NCBI RefSeq assembly: GCF_022568815.1
Contig: NZ_JAKZHX010000006.1
Span: 1-64,000 of the forward strand
Direction of reading: 5' to 3'
Source of the DNA: Undibacterium paludis
GTDB taxonomy: Bacteria; Pseudomonadota; Gammaproteobacteria; Burkholderiales; Burkholderiaceae_D
Length of the DNA stretch: 64,000 bases
In this document: one piece after another, positions 27,618 through 37,067 of the stretch
Layout: the number at the start of each line of letters is the position of its first letter
Numbering within the stretch: position 1 is the first letter of the stretch
Made by a program: the position numbers and the translations under genes
Notes under the pieces: model-generated
Seen by the model: the letters and a program-made list of their open reading frames with translations, nothing else
Told to the model about the DNA's origin: nothing
Databases searched by the model: none

Positions 27618-29867
27618 CTAATGCGACGTATGCATACTCCACCAGCCTGGCAATAAGCGCCTGACATCAGCCCTGGCATAACGCTCATCAATCAGATACA
27701 CGACGCCACGGTCGCTGGTCTGACGTATCACTCTCCCTGCAGCCTGTATGACTTTCTGCAGGCCGGGGTAGAGATAGGTATAGTCATAACCGGCCTTAAA
27801 CATCTCTTCCATGCGTTGCCTGATCTGTTCATTGACGGGATTGATTTGCGGCAGGCCCAGGGTGGCGATGAAGGCGCCGATCAGGCGGCTGCCGGGTAAG
27901 TCTATGCCTTCGGCAAAAGCGCCGCCGAGAACAGCAAAGCCTATGCCCTGACTTTCTTCGGTGAATTGTGCCAGGAAGTCGCTACGTTGCTCTTCGCTCA
28001 TGCGGCGGCTCTGCAGACGCAGAGTGATGTCGGGATGATGCTGTTGAAAAACAGAACTGACCTGTTCCAGGTAGTCAAAGCTGCTGAAAAAAGCCAGGTA
28101 ATTGCCAGGTTGTGTCCGGTACTGACGCGCCATCAGTGCGACAATCGGGGCGACCGAGCTGGCGCGATCAGCGTAGCGGGTAGAGACGTGATCGACTATC
28201 CTGACTTGCAATTGCTCTGCGCCAAATGGCGAATCTACGTCTATCCAGGCAGTACCCTCTGGCAGGCCGAGGTTGTCGCCATAATAGTGCCAGGGAATCA
28301 GTGTGGCAGAGAACAGGACGCAACAGTGGGCTGCCGTGAAGCGCGCTTGCAAAAAAGTGGCAGGCACGACGTTGCGCAGGCACAGGGTTGACGAATTGTC
28401 TGTTTTGCTGATGTCAAACAGGCTGTGACTGGCAAAGCTTTCTGCCAGGCGATTGAATAGCAGGGCCTGCAGGTAAAACTCTTGCAGTGGCGCCGCCAGT
28501 TCACGCGGGTTGTCTGCAAAATAAAGCCCTGTTTCCGTGCAGGTGCGCGTCAGGGCAGACAGGAATTTTTCTGGTATGTCGGGATAAGCCAGATAGTCGC
28601 TGTCTTGCTGTTTTTCCAGAGCCAGCCAGTTGCGGTGCAGGCTGTCCAGGGTTTTCTTCAGTGTTGGCGGCGCGTGTTTACGCAGTGCCTTCAAGTTACT
28701 GCGTGACAGCTCCGCGCTATACATTTGCCGTGCCCGTGTCACCATATTATGGGCTTCATCAACCAGCACAGCCACGCGCCAGTCGTTGGCGACAGTCAGG
28801 CCATATAGCAGTGCATGCAAATCAAAATAATAGTTATAGTCGGCAATGATGATGTCGGCCCAGCGTGCCATTTCTATGCCCAGGTAATAAGGGCAGATTT
28901 CATGTGCAGCCGCGATGTCGCGCAAGCTGTCTTTGTCCAGTACGGGCGTGGCTACTGCAGCAGTACGGGCGGCGGCCAGCTTGTCGTAAAATCCGCGTGC
29001 CAGCGGACAGGCATCGCCATGGCAGGCGGCATCTGGATGCACGCATGCCTTGCTCTTGGCCACCAGTTCCAGCGTCCGTAAGGGCAAGGTGGGGCTGCTC
29101 TTGCGTATGGTGTCGATGGCATGCAGGGCCAGTTGCCGGCCCGAAGTCTTGGCGGTCAGAAAAAATACCTTGTCCAGCTGTTGTGCCGCGCTGGCTTTTA
29201 ACAACGGGAACAGGCTGCCTATGGTTTTACCTATACCGGTGGGGGCCTGGGCCAGCAGACAGCAGGCGCGTTTGCTGGCCTTGTACATGGCTTCGGCCAA
29301 TTGCCTTTGCCCCGGCCTGAAATCAGGATGGGGGAAGGTCAGGTTCGTTAGTGCGATATCGCGTTCACAGCGTCGTTTTGCCTCTTGCTCTGCCCATGTC
29401 AGGTAGCGATTGCATAGCAGGATAAAAAAATCAGCCAGTTCTGCCGCAGTGCAATCTTGCCTGATCACGGTTTCTTGCTGGTTCTGGATGTTGAAATACA
29501 CCAGGGCCACGCTGATGTACTGCAAATCATTTTTCTGGCAGAGAAGGTGTCCGTATACCTTTGCCTGGGCAAGATGCAATTGCCTGTGATTGTCTGGCTG
29601 CGCATGCAGGTCACCGAGATAGGTTTTGATTTCTTCCACCTGACGCAGTGCCGTATCGTAACCGTCGGCGCGACCGCTGACTTCCAGGCCAGCATACTGG
29701 CCTTGCAGCCTGATTTCGCGCTGGTAAGTGACCGGGCGGCGCAGGGCGACTGTCACATGCCCGGCCATGCCTTGTTCTGCTGTTGGTGACGGGGTAAAGC
29801 GCAGATCAAGGTCACCTGTCTTGGCGGTGAATTCACACAGGGCCCGTACAGCAATACGGTAACTCAC
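27618..29867 (-). CDS. PD-(D/E)XK nuclease-DinG/Rad3-like Fe-S helicase fusion
   Basis: 749-residue SF2 DNA helicase with a nuclease-like N-terminus. The first 190 residues show GRADGYD...VEEIKT and HLAQAKVYG, the Cas4/RecB-type PD-(D/E)XK pattern. Walker A is APTGIGKT and the DEAH box is VDEAHN. Between them, clustered Cys residues (KACVHPDAACHGDACP and EICPYYLG) form the XPD/DinG-type 4Fe-4S site. GRVIRQ and GFAVLGGAFAEGIDLPG mark the C-terminal motifs. GTG 29867 is chosen because it overlaps the nuclease gene stop by four bases. The pair probably acts in DNA repair under SOS control. Confidence 0.85.
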   Translation of the reverse strand: MSYRIAVRALCEFTAKTGDLDLRFTPSPTAEQGMAGHVTVALRRPVTYQREIRLQGQYAGLEVSGRADGYDTALRQVEEIKTYLGDLHAQPDNHRQLHLAQAKVYGHLLCQKNDLQYISVALVYFNIQNQQETVIRQDCTAAELADFFILLCNRYLTWAEQEAKRRCERDIALTNLTFPHPDFRPGQRQLAEAMYKASKRACCLLAQAPTGIGKTIGSLFPLLKASAAQQLDKVFFLTAKTSGRQLALHAIDTIRKSSPTLPLRTLELVAKSKACVHPDAACHGDACPLARGFYDKLAAARTAAVATPVLDKDSLRDIAAAHEICPYYLGIEMARWADIIIADYNYYFDLHALLYGLTVANDWRVAVLVDEAHNMVTRARQMYSAELSRSNLKALRKHAPPTLKKTLDSLHRNWLALEKQQDSDYLAYPDIPEKFLSALTRTCTETGLYFADNPRELAAPLQEFYLQALLFNRLAESFASHSLFDISKTDNSSTLCLRNVVPATFLQARFTAAHCCVLFSATLIPWHYYGDNLGLPEGTAWIDVDSPFGAEQLQVRIVDHVSTRYADRASSVAPIVALMARQYRTQPGNYLAFFSSFDYLEQVSSVFQQHHPDITLRLQSRRMSEEQRSDFLAQFTEESQGIGFAVLGGAFAEGIDLPGSRLIGAFIATLGLPQINPVNEQIRQRMEEMFKAGYDYTYLYPGLQKVIQAAGRVIRQTSDRGVVYLIDERYARADVRRLLPGWWSMHTSH

Positions 29868-31528
29868 GCTGAGCCCTGGATTGTGGTTTCGTCCTGCCAG
29901 CTCAGGTAGCACACACTGACGGGCATCTGGTGGGTGGCACAAAAGTCCAGCCAGCGTTTCTGGTTATCCTGCAGCCGGTCACCAGGGCCTTTGACTTCTA
30001 TCATCTGGTAGCGTCGCTCTTGTGGCCAGAACTGTATCAGGTCAGGGAAGCCATTGCGATTGGCCTTGATATCTTGCAGTATGCGCTCGAAACTGCATCG
30101 CAAATGTGCAGGCGGGATGCAGCTCAATGCGATGTCCAGCAATTCGGTACTGATGGTGTCCCAAAATACAAACGGCGACTGCAAACCATACTTGTCAGCG
30201 TAATTTTGCCGTATGGTTTGCTGATAGGCATCACTGTCAAGTTGCGCCAGGCAGACGATAAAATCATTTGCGCGGCGCGCCTGGAAATCTGCAGCCAGCA
30301 GGTCCGCAGGGCCTCGATGAAACGGGTGGAAAAATGCGCCCGGTATCGCTTTGAAGATTGCTGACCAGCACAGCAGGCCGAACAGCGAATTGATGAGTGC
30401 ATTCTCTACATAAAATACCGGTGCTACTGTTTTGTGCAGGTGATCGCGCACTACATATTCGACCACATAGTCTTCTTCGGGATAGGGTAATTGTAGATTG
30501 AATTCGGTCACTGGTGCCGGGCTGACAAGCGCAGGTTTTGCCAGCCCCAGCTTGCGGTTCAGGCGTGGTGCAATGCGCAGTATCTGCTGTAGTTCGGCCT
30601 CATTTTCTGGCATCTGCTGCGCTAGTTGCAATAAACTTAAGGCTGCCTTGCTTTCCCCGCTTTTCTCCAGCACGCGTATGTGCCGCAAGCGTGCGCCAGG
30701 GTAAGTGCAAGCGGCATAGACCTGCCGGGCCAGTGCCCAGTCTTTCTGCTTTTCCAGATGCTCGCCAATCTGGAATAAAAACCGATGACGACGGCTGGCC
30801 AGCCAGCTATTACTGGTATTACTCTGCTCAAGTAAAGCCAGTACCTCGGGTATGGCTTTGCCTTCGTCAAAGGCTACCCGGCAGGCATGCAAGGCCAGAT
30901 AATCGTCTATGTCTGCCCGACAGGAAAAACCGCGTGAGGCGACAGAAAATTCGACTTTCTCATACTGGAAAATACCAAGATCAGACAGTACAAATTCTGA
31001 CCAGTCCTGATGCAGATTGCCAAAGAAAATCAGACGCAGATGATCACACAAATCCTTGTTCAGGATGGTATAGGCCATATCATCTGTATCTGCATACCAG
31101 GCAGAAAAGGGTTGGCAAATTGCATGCTGCGGCGCCAATGCGGCCAGTTGCCCGGCCTTCGGCAGTTTCTTTTCTGCTGCCGTCATGTTCAGCGCCACAG
31201 TCAATTCAGGCTTTTGCAAAAGATCAAACAGTGCGGCCAGGTCCAGTATTGGATCGGCGACTACCCAGCCAGTTTGCAGCAACACTTGCATGGCTGCTCT
31301 TGTGTCACCGATCTCGGCATAATTGAGTTTGCTGGCCCTGAATATGTTGCCTTTGCGCATGACCATACGTACATATAAAGCACGGGATGTCTTTGGCAGA
31401 CTGGCAAATGTGTCAATAAACTGTCGCTCATCTGCTGCCAGCAAATCTGCATAGCGCCCGCTTACCCAGTCGAGTACAGCCTGGAAGTTTTCCAGGTAAT
31501 AGAAAGGATCGTCGAGATTGGCGAGCAT
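29864..31528 (-). CDS. FAN1-like VRR-NUC domain nuclease
   Basis: 554-residue protein whose C-terminus has the VRR-NUC signature FPDLIQF...MIEVKGPGDRLQDNQKRW: the Asp and the Glu-x-Lys of the active site, then the DxLxxxQ motif. The N-terminal region is helical and matches bacterial FAN1, a structure-specific nuclease for interstrand cross-link repair and related DNA damage. A LexA box lies 15 bases upstream of ATG 31528. It is translationally coupled to the helicase gene downstream. Confidence 0.88.
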   Translation of the reverse strand: MLANLDDPFYYLENFQAVLDWVSGRYADLLAADERQFIDTFASLPKTSRALYVRMVMRKGNIFRASKLNYAEIGDTRAAMQVLLQTGWVVADPILDLAALFDLLQKPELTVALNMTAAEKKLPKAGQLAALAPQHAICQPFSAWYADTDDMAYTILNKDLCDHLRLIFFGNLHQDWSEFVLSDLGIFQYEKVEFSVASRGFSCRADIDDYLALHACRVAFDEGKAIPEVLALLEQSNTSNSWLASRRHRFLFQIGEHLEKQKDWALARQVYAACTYPGARLRHIRVLEKSGESKAALSLLQLAQQMPENEAELQQILRIAPRLNRKLGLAKPALVSPAPVTEFNLQLPYPEEDYVVEYVVRDHLHKTVAPVFYVENALINSLFGLLCWSAIFKAIPGAFFHPFHRGPADLLAADFQARRANDFIVCLAQLDSDAYQQTIRQNYADKYGLQSPFVFWDTISTELLDIALSCIPPAHLRCSFERILQDIKANRNGFPDLIQFWPQERRYQMIEVKGPGDRLQDNQKRWLDFCATHQMPVSVCYLSWQDETTIQGSA

Positions 31529-31543
31529 GTTGGTGGATTTTTA

Positions 31544-31559
31544 CTGTATATACATACAG
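31544..31559. promoter_or_regulatory. LexA (SOS) box upstream of the FAN1-like/helicase operon
   Basis: CTGTATATACATACAG fits the CTGT-N8-ACAG LexA consensus with both half-sites perfect, and the flanks TA...T match the E. coli form. It sits 15 bases before the start codon of the VRR-NUC gene, where LexA would cover the promoter or block initiation. The gene on the other side ends at 31603 and reads in the same direction, so only the nuclease-helicase operon can be the target. Confidence 0.8.
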
Positions 31560-31602
31560 TTTACCCTTATCCGCGTCTTGGGTAAACAGTGCAGACAGCT
31601 AC

Positions 31603-32391
31603 TTATTGCTCTTGCAATTCCGCTGGTTTCAGGTAGTTCTTCCCGTTAAATTGCAGGCGGTAATTGTTAACCACTGTCTGGTCTTTGACTTCTTTGCATT
31701 CATCTTTGTCCAGCCTGGCGATAGTGTTGATCTGGTTGGTCGTTAGTAGCAGATCGGCCATGTCCTGGTTCTTGCCGGGCGCAATCCGTATGCTGCCAGA
31801 TTGGCTGGTGAAATTTCCGGCGCAACTGGTATCCCACTCGCCACTATCTTTGCTGATAAGCAAACTCTCAAGTACTTGGTGAATTTGTCTGCCTTTTTGT
31901 ACAAACAGGCTGAGGTGGCTTGCTCCATAAGGGTTGGCATGCGAAGAACCGGTATGCACGACTCGTATGCCAAACGCACGCAAGGCCAGTGTAAGCTGGT
32001 ACAAGCCGGTATCTATAGACAGGCCACTAAAACGAATTGCGTCAGATTCAATCAGCCTGGGTAAATGCAGGCGACTGAGTTGCTTTCTGCTGGTGCTGTC
32101 TTGTATCAGAATGTCCAGGTCGTATTCCCCCATCTCTTCACTACCGCCAAAGTCTGCCGAATCTTTGCTCAAATATGCCAGCGCTACAATGCTTTTGCCC
32201 GGGTCTGAAGGCATTATCCTGCAGGCTTGCTGGTGTGGTCGCTCCAGTGCATAACCAAGTTTGATGGCTGCCTGGTCAGCCGTGTCTTTGGCACATTGAT
32301 AGGGATCACTGGTTTTGTTTTGCTGTGCGCTTGCGTTTGTCATTGCGCAGCAAACCAGACAGGCGGAAAGGACAAGTTTATCCCATATCAT
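31603..32391 (-). CDS. Secreted protein of unknown function
   Basis: 262-residue protein. ATG 32391 is preferred because it opens a signal peptide (hydrophobic residues 5-16, cleavage after NASA near residue 22); the frame itself is open to 32436. Four or more Cys residues in the mature part could form disulfides. No domain was recognised. It lies upstream of the SOS-box operon but is a separate unit. Confidence 0.65.
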   Translation of the reverse strand: MIWDKLVLSACLVCCAMTNASAQQNKTSDPYQCAKDTADQAAIKLGYALERPHQQACRIMPSDPGKSIVALAYLSKDSADFGGSEEMGEYDLDILIQDSTSRKQLSRLHLPRLIESDAIRFSGLSIDTGLYQLTLALRAFGIRVVHTGSSHANPYGASHLSLFVQKGRQIHQVLESLLISKDSGEWDTSCAGNFTSQSGSIRIAPGKNQDMADLLLTTNQINTIARLDKDECKEVKDQTVVNNYRLQFNGKNYLKPAELQEQ

Positions 32392-32677
32392 TGTGTAATC
32401 CTTATTGTTGGGGTAGATGAGCAATTGATGCAGCAAGCAGAAAGATAACCATGATGACTGCTCTGTCCTTGATCAGGATTGTACGGTATGCACGTTTGAT
32501 TGTGACATCAGGCAGAGGACCGCAATATTGCATACCTGGCTGCCTTGGTAATAGCCGGTTACAGCGTGTAAACCGGATGCTGCTATGCTTTTGTGTTGAT
32601 ACCGGCTCCATCGTACTGACTCGCAGCGTACAATACCGGGTTGGCGCAATTGCGCATTATTTTTAAAGCAAGTCATC

Positions 32678-33043
32678 ATGAACAAAGCCGAAGCCATACT
32701 CATCGCTAACGAATCACTGCAAGCTGAATTGCTCAATGATCGCAACACCCAGTTTTCGCAAGTGGTACGCTATGGCAGTGATGAAGGCTGGTGGTTGAAT
32801 ATACCACTGGCGAATTTCAGAAAAGAAAACCACTTCCTGATTTGCAGTGAAAAAGCCAAGATCATCCGTCACCTTTGCATCAAGGCCAATAATATCCTCA
32901 GCCCGGCTACCAAGTTCCGCGTCAAGGATGGTGTGGCCGATATCTTCATTTCTGCCGCCAACCCCAAGCGCCTGACCGATGTGCTGCAAGGTGGCAGCAA
33001 GTATAGTTTCAACAAGCACCTGGTGGATGAGCACAGGTATTGA
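32678..33043 (+). CDS. Small cytoplasmic protein of unknown function
   Basis: 121-residue protein without signal peptide or membrane helix. It is mixed alpha/beta, with a Lys/Arg-rich centre around ICSEKAKIIRHL. No family was recognised. ATG 32678 is the natural start. The next gene is convergent and ends 18 bases away. Confidence 0.6.
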   Translation: MNKAEAILIANESLQAELLNDRNTQFSQVVRYGSDEGWWLNIPLANFRKENHFLICSEKAKIIRHLCIKANNILSPATKFRVKDGVADIFISAANPKRLTDVLQGGSKYSFNKHLVDEHRY

Positions 33044-33061
33044 TCATACCCATCGTAGCGA

Positions 33062-33598
33062 TCAGACTCCGGGCAGTGTTTTTCTCGCCATCCTGCTGAC
33101 AGACTCATTGCTTCCGTCTGCCACCAACTGGGCCAGTGGTACCCAGGCCAGATCATGCGATTCATCACTGACACGGAACTCTGTGACAGGTGACTGAAAC
33201 AAAAAACGTAAATCGTAGTGGTAATGTTCAGGTTCGTTTTTTCTGGCCGGGATGGGATGCACATCAACATCAAACAGGGCGTCGCTGAGCAGTTGCAGGC
33301 TTTCGATACCGCTTTCTTCACGTGCTTCGCGGGCAGCGGCAGCCCGTATGTCTGGATCATCTTCCAGGTGCCCGCCAAGTTGCAGCCAGCGATTGAGTTT
33401 CTTGTGATGGGTGAGCAGGGCCGCCTTGCCGTCGGGCGACAGTATCCAGGCCGATGCCGTGATATGGCCGGCACTTGTATCGCGGTTGGTACAGGCAGGC
33501 GTGCTGCTGACAAAATCCAGTGTGTGCAGCCTGTGATTTTCTTCGGTAGCGTTGACGGATTGATGTGCCTTGAGCAGAGTGATCAACAGGTCTTGCAT
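33062..33598 (-). CDS. NUDIX hydrolase
   Basis: About 178 residues. The Nudix box GGHLEDD-x8-REAREESG is complete: Gly, Glu and the REAREE metal site. It hydrolyses nucleoside diphosphates linked to another group; the exact substrate is not predictable. ATG 33598 is assumed; a GTG at 33622 is also open. It lies between unrelated orphans. Confidence 0.85.
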   Translation of the reverse strand: MQDLLITLLKAHQSVNATEENHRLHTLDFVSSTPACTNRDTSAGHITASAWILSPDGKAALLTHHKKLNRWLQLGGHLEDDPDIRAAAAREAREESGIESLQLLSDALFDVDVHPIPARKNEPEHYHYDLRFLFQSPVTEFRVSDESHDLAWVPLAQLVADGSNESVSRMARKTLPGV

Positions 33599-33702
33599 AA
33601 GATCGTTACGTGGATTTAACACTGAATTATAGCCGGATTATAAAGTGCGTCAGGGCATGCGTGCAGGCCCACAAACTATGTCCGTAAATTGATAGGTAAC
33701 TC

Positions 33703-34005
33703 ATGAAAAATATCTGGTTTCGCTTTATCACTCCCCTTGTATTGATGGCCTGGTCGGTCAATGCGCAGGCACAAGCCAGCGCTGCCTTGCCACAGCTGAA
33801 GGCGTTGGCAGATTTCCCTGCCGGCATTGCATTGAATGTGGGCAATGACGCACAGCGCGGCGGCATCCGTCTCTGGGGTTTGCAAGACAGTGAGTCATGG
33901 CTGGCTAACGGGAAAACCCCGTCTGACGGGCCTCTGCTGTTTGATGAAAACATGCAGGCCAAGCCGGTATTCTGGGGCGTGGTACAAGGTTTGCGGGGCA
34001 TTTGA
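33703..34005 (+). pseudogene. Vestigial secreted GH10 xylanase with the catalytic domain deleted in frame
   Basis: 100-residue open frame. Residues 1-23 are a signal peptide (AQA cleavage). Residues 28-47 ([20 protein letters not shown]) look like the start of a GH10 domain. Residues 54-93 ([13 protein letters not shown]...[14 protein letters not shown]) match the last strand and C-terminus of GH10 endo-1,4-beta-xylanases. About 250 residues of barrel, including both catalytic Glu, would be missing. The frame is intact, so it may be a recent in-frame deletion or a reused small secreted protein. The match is from memory of family motifs. Confidence 0.6.
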
Positions 34006-34201
34006 ATACATGGTTAAAGCGCACCTGATTGATGAAATGCAGAGGTTTTTTTCATAAAAGTATTAATATTTGATCCCTTTTTGAATAGAAGCCTTTACCC
34101 AGTCATTAATTATTCTTTTTACCGGTGCGCTTGTTTATCATGTCATTCATGCTTTGTTCTGTTGAGCAAAGTTCAGGCAAGTATTAAAGATGGAGAAATG
34201 A

Positions 34202-35200
34202 TTGTTCAAACGCAATATCAGAATTATCGGTAGCGGCATGGCCTTGCCAGCGCAAGAAACCAGTGCAGAAGACCTGGATAAAAAACTGGGTCTGCCAAGC
34301 GGCAGCTCATTCAAAAAAACCGGCGTGCGCAGACGTTTTCTGTCGGTCAATGAGACCGCAGCACAACTGGCTGCACGCGCCTGCACAGCTGCTCTCGCTG
34401 ACGCCGGTTTGCAATGGGGGGACATTGATTGTCTGGTGGCGACATCAGGCACTATGGACCAGGCCCTGCCATATAACGCTGCATTGATCCATGCAGAACT
34501 GAAACTGACCAGGCAACGCACCACGACCATGGACATCGGCGCCAGTTGCCTGTCCTTTTTGGCTGGCCTCGATACCATGAGTTATCTGGTTGAATGCGGA
34601 CGCTATAAAAACGTGATGCTGGTATCGTCTGATCTGGCCACCTTTGGCGTGGATTGGAGTCGCCTGAGTGACTGCGGCATCTTCGGTGATGGTGCCGCAG
34701 CAGTGGTGATACGGCGCTCCCTGGATACTGAATCGTCATGCATTCTGTCTTCACGCAGCATTACCTTGTCGGCAGGGGTGGATCATTGCCAGATACCGGC
34801 GGGTGGTTCACGTTTTCATCCACGCCGGCTGAAGACACCGATAGAACCCTTGTCCATTTTCCAGATGGAAGGCAAGTCTGCCTTCAAACTGATTGCTTCG
34901 GAAATGGAGGCATTCATCGATCATCTGCTCGAGCAGGCGCAGTTGAGCCTGAAGCAGATCGTCAAGGTCGTGCCACATCAGGCCAGCCAACTGGCGATCA
35001 ATCACCTGAGCAAGCGTCTCGGCGTCCATAGTGAACGCATCATCGACATTTTTAAAGACTATGGCAATCAGGTTGGCGCATCCATGCCGACCGCCCTGCA
35101 TCTGTGCCGCAGTGGTGCGCATGTGCAGCGGGGCGACGCCATGCTGCTGGTTGGCTCAGGCGCGGGTCTGACCATGGGTGGCATGGTGCTGGTGTATTGA
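34202..35200 (+). CDS. 3-oxoacyl-ACP synthase III (FabH/OleA-like) of an uncharacterised cluster
   Basis: 332-residue thiolase-fold condensing enzyme. The catalytic triad is visible: Cys116 in DIGASCLSF, His259 in PHQA, and Asn289 in GNQVGAS. It would condense an acyl-CoA or acyl-ACP with malonyl-ACP, or two acyl groups as OleA does. The start is TTG 34202, with GGAG six bases upstream at 34192-34195. It is the first gene of a seven-gene run; its last base is the first base of the next ATG. It is not the housekeeping fabH, as no fatty-acid genes flank it. Confidence 0.85.
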   Translation: MFKRNIRIIGSGMALPAQETSAEDLDKKLGLPSGSSFKKTGVRRRFLSVNETAAQLAARACTAALADAGLQWGDIDCLVATSGTMDQALPYNAALIHAELKLTRQRTTTMDIGASCLSFLAGLDTMSYLVECGRYKNVMLVSSDLATFGVDWSRLSDCGIFGDGAAAVVIRRSLDTESSCILSSRSITLSAGVDHCQIPAGGSRFHPRRLKTPIEPLSIFQMEGKSAFKLIASEMEAFIDHLLEQAQLSLKQIVKVVPHQASQLAINHLSKRLGVHSERIIDIFKDYGNQVGASMPTALHLCRSGAHVQRGDAMLLVGSGAGLTMGGMVLVY

Positions 35201-36219
35201 TGAAAATCTTAATTACCGGCGGTACCGGTTTTTTAGGACGTCACCTGGTCTGGCATCTGGCCGGGCAGGGGCATGAGGTGATTTTTACCGGCCGTCAGCA
35301 GGTGCTTGCGCAAAGCATCATTGGCAAGATAAAGACGGGGTCCGGTGATGCAGAATTCGTCGCCATGGAACATGGCGGGCTGCAGGCACAAGCCATACTG
35401 TGCCGTGCAGCAGAGGGTGCCGACGCCATCATCCACAGTGCCGCACTGACCTCGCCCTGGGGTGCTGCTGATTTGTTTGAACGTGCCAATATTGCTTCAA
35501 CCAGAGAAGTACTGGCAGCAGCACAGGTCAATCGGGTAAATACACTGGTGCATATTTCATCTCCCAGTGTTTACTTCGACTTTAAAGATCAATTGGACAT
35601 ACCTGAAGCCCAGCCTTTACCTGACGGCGTTAATGCCTATGCACGCAGCAAGCGGGTGGCTGAACAACTGGTGCAGGCGGCAAACCTGCCACATCGCGTC
35701 ATCCTGCGGCCACGTGCCATCTTTGGCCCCTGGGACAATGCCTTGCTGCCCCGTTTGCTACGTTTGATACAGTATGGTCGCGTGCCCTTGATGCGCCAGG
35801 GGCAGGCCTTGCTTGACATGACCTATGTCGAGAATGTCGTGCAGGCCGTCATGCTGTCACTGGCGCTGTCGCCAGCGCCAGCGCCGACAGCGCAGGTATT
35901 CAATATTTCCAATGGCGAACCCCTCGCTGTTGCAGCATTGTTTGACAGGCTGGCGCAGGAATTTGGCATGACGATAAAAACCGTGCAGCGGCCTTATTGG
36001 CTGGCTGACCTGATGGCGCGTGGGCTGGAAACTCTGGCACAGGCAAGACCAGGCTGGGAGCCGCCGTTCACGCGCTATTCACTTGCCACGATCGCCTATT
36101 CGCAAACCCTGGATTTGCGCCGTGCCCGTCAGGTTCTAGGTTATCAGCCTGCTGTGAGCCTCGCGGACGGCATCCGCCGTACCGCGCAGTGGAGGAAGAC
36201 GGAAGGGCGGCTCACATGA
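35200..36219 (+). CDS. NAD-dependent epimerase/dehydratase (extended SDR, 3beta-HSD/OleD-like)
   Basis: 339-residue extended SDR. GGTGFLG near residues 7-13 binds NAD(P). The Ser in ISSPSVY and the Tyr-x3-Lys of YARSK are catalytic. RPRAIFGPWD and VENVVQA follow the 3beta-hydroxysteroid-dehydrogenase and OleD pattern. It probably reduces a beta-keto product of the KAS III enzyme. TGATG joins it to the upstream gene, and ATGA at 36216 to the downstream one. Confidence 0.8.
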   Translation: MKILITGGTGFLGRHLVWHLAGQGHEVIFTGRQQVLAQSIIGKIKTGSGDAEFVAMEHGGLQAQAILCRAAEGADAIIHSAALTSPWGAADLFERANIASTREVLAAAQVNRVNTLVHISSPSVYFDFKDQLDIPEAQPLPDGVNAYARSKRVAEQLVQAANLPHRVILRPRAIFGPWDNALLPRLLRLIQYGRVPLMRQGQALLDMTYVENVVQAVMLSLALSPAPAPTAQVFNISNGEPLAVAALFDRLAQEFGMTIKTVQRPYWLADLMARGLETLAQARPGWEPPFTRYSLATIAYSQTLDLRRARQVLGYQPAVSLADGIRRTAQWRKTEGRLT

Positions 36220-37067
36220 GGTTGCAAGCATTACCGTTTGAACTGCTCAAGGTTGGTCATTGCACCCATCCAGAATGTGTGGCCACCCGGGGCGGTCGCT
36301 GGCAAAGCGTCATGTTCCCCGCATTGTGTGGCCTGATACTGCATCCGACCCGTGGATATATCCTGTTTGACACTGGCTATAGCCAGCATTTCATGACAGC
36401 GACGCAGCCTTTTCCCGAGCGGCTGTACCGCTGGACCACACCTGTCAATCTGCCGCATGAAGAACAATTGCTGACGCAACTGGCTGCGCGTGGCATACGG
36501 CCCGCTGATATCAGCCATATCGTCATCTCACACATGCATGCCGACCATATCGCTGGCTTGAGGGACTTTCCCAAGGCGCGCTTCATCGTCTCGCGCGCCG
36601 AGTATGATCAGGCGCGTCGCATGTCGCGCCTGGGTGGTTTGCTGCATGCTTTCTTGCCTCCCCTGCTGCCCGATGATATGGCAGACAGGCTTGATTTTGT
36701 TGAAGATGCACCCATGCGCAAATTGCCGCCCGAGCTGTCCATGTTTGATAGTGGTTTTGACCTGTTCAATGATGGCAGCATATTAGCCCTGCCTTTGCCA
36801 GGCCATAGCAGGGGGCAGATGGGTGTTGTATTCAAGCGTGCTGACCATAGACTGGTATTCATGGCAGCCGATGCCTGCTGGTCGCGTCAGGCTCTCGTAG
36901 AAAATAAATTGCCGACAGTCTTTGCCAACCGCATTTTTGACCATGTCGGCAATTATCGTCGCAGTTTTACTTTGTTGCGCGAAGCTGCAGCGCATCCCGA
37001 ACCTGCATTGATCCTGCCTTCGCACTGCGAGCAAAGCTGGAAAGAATTATCGAATGATATCAAATGA
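36216..37067 (+). CDS. Metallo-beta-lactamase fold hydrolase
   Basis: 283-residue hydrolase. The zinc motif HMHADH is His106, His108, Asp110 and His111, with LPLPGHSRGQMG giving a further His ligand. VLFDTGYS is the N-terminal strand. The overall pattern resembles AHL lactonases and thioester hydrolases. In this cluster it could release an acyl product or open a lactone; that is inference. It overlaps both neighbours by ATGA. Confidence 0.85.
   Translation: MRLQALPFELLKVGHCTHPECVATRGGRWQSVMFPALCGLILHPTRGYILFDTGYSQHFMTATQPFPERLYRWTTPVNLPHEEQLLTQLAARGIRPADISHIVISHMHADHIAGLRDFPKARFIVSRAEYDQARRMSRLGGLLHAFLPPLLPDDMADRLDFVEDAPMRKLPPELSMFDSGFDLFNDGSILALPLPGHSRGQMGVVFKRADHRLVFMAADACWSRQALVENKLPTVFANRIFDHVGNYRRSFTLLREAAAHPEPALILPSHCEQSWKELSNDIK

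Noticed and set aside
27347-27691. N-terminal extension of the TetR protein
   Set aside because: The extra 115 residues are low in TetR character and rich in unlikely residues. The helix-turn-helix family starts at 27346, and the region looks like an AT-rich promoter.
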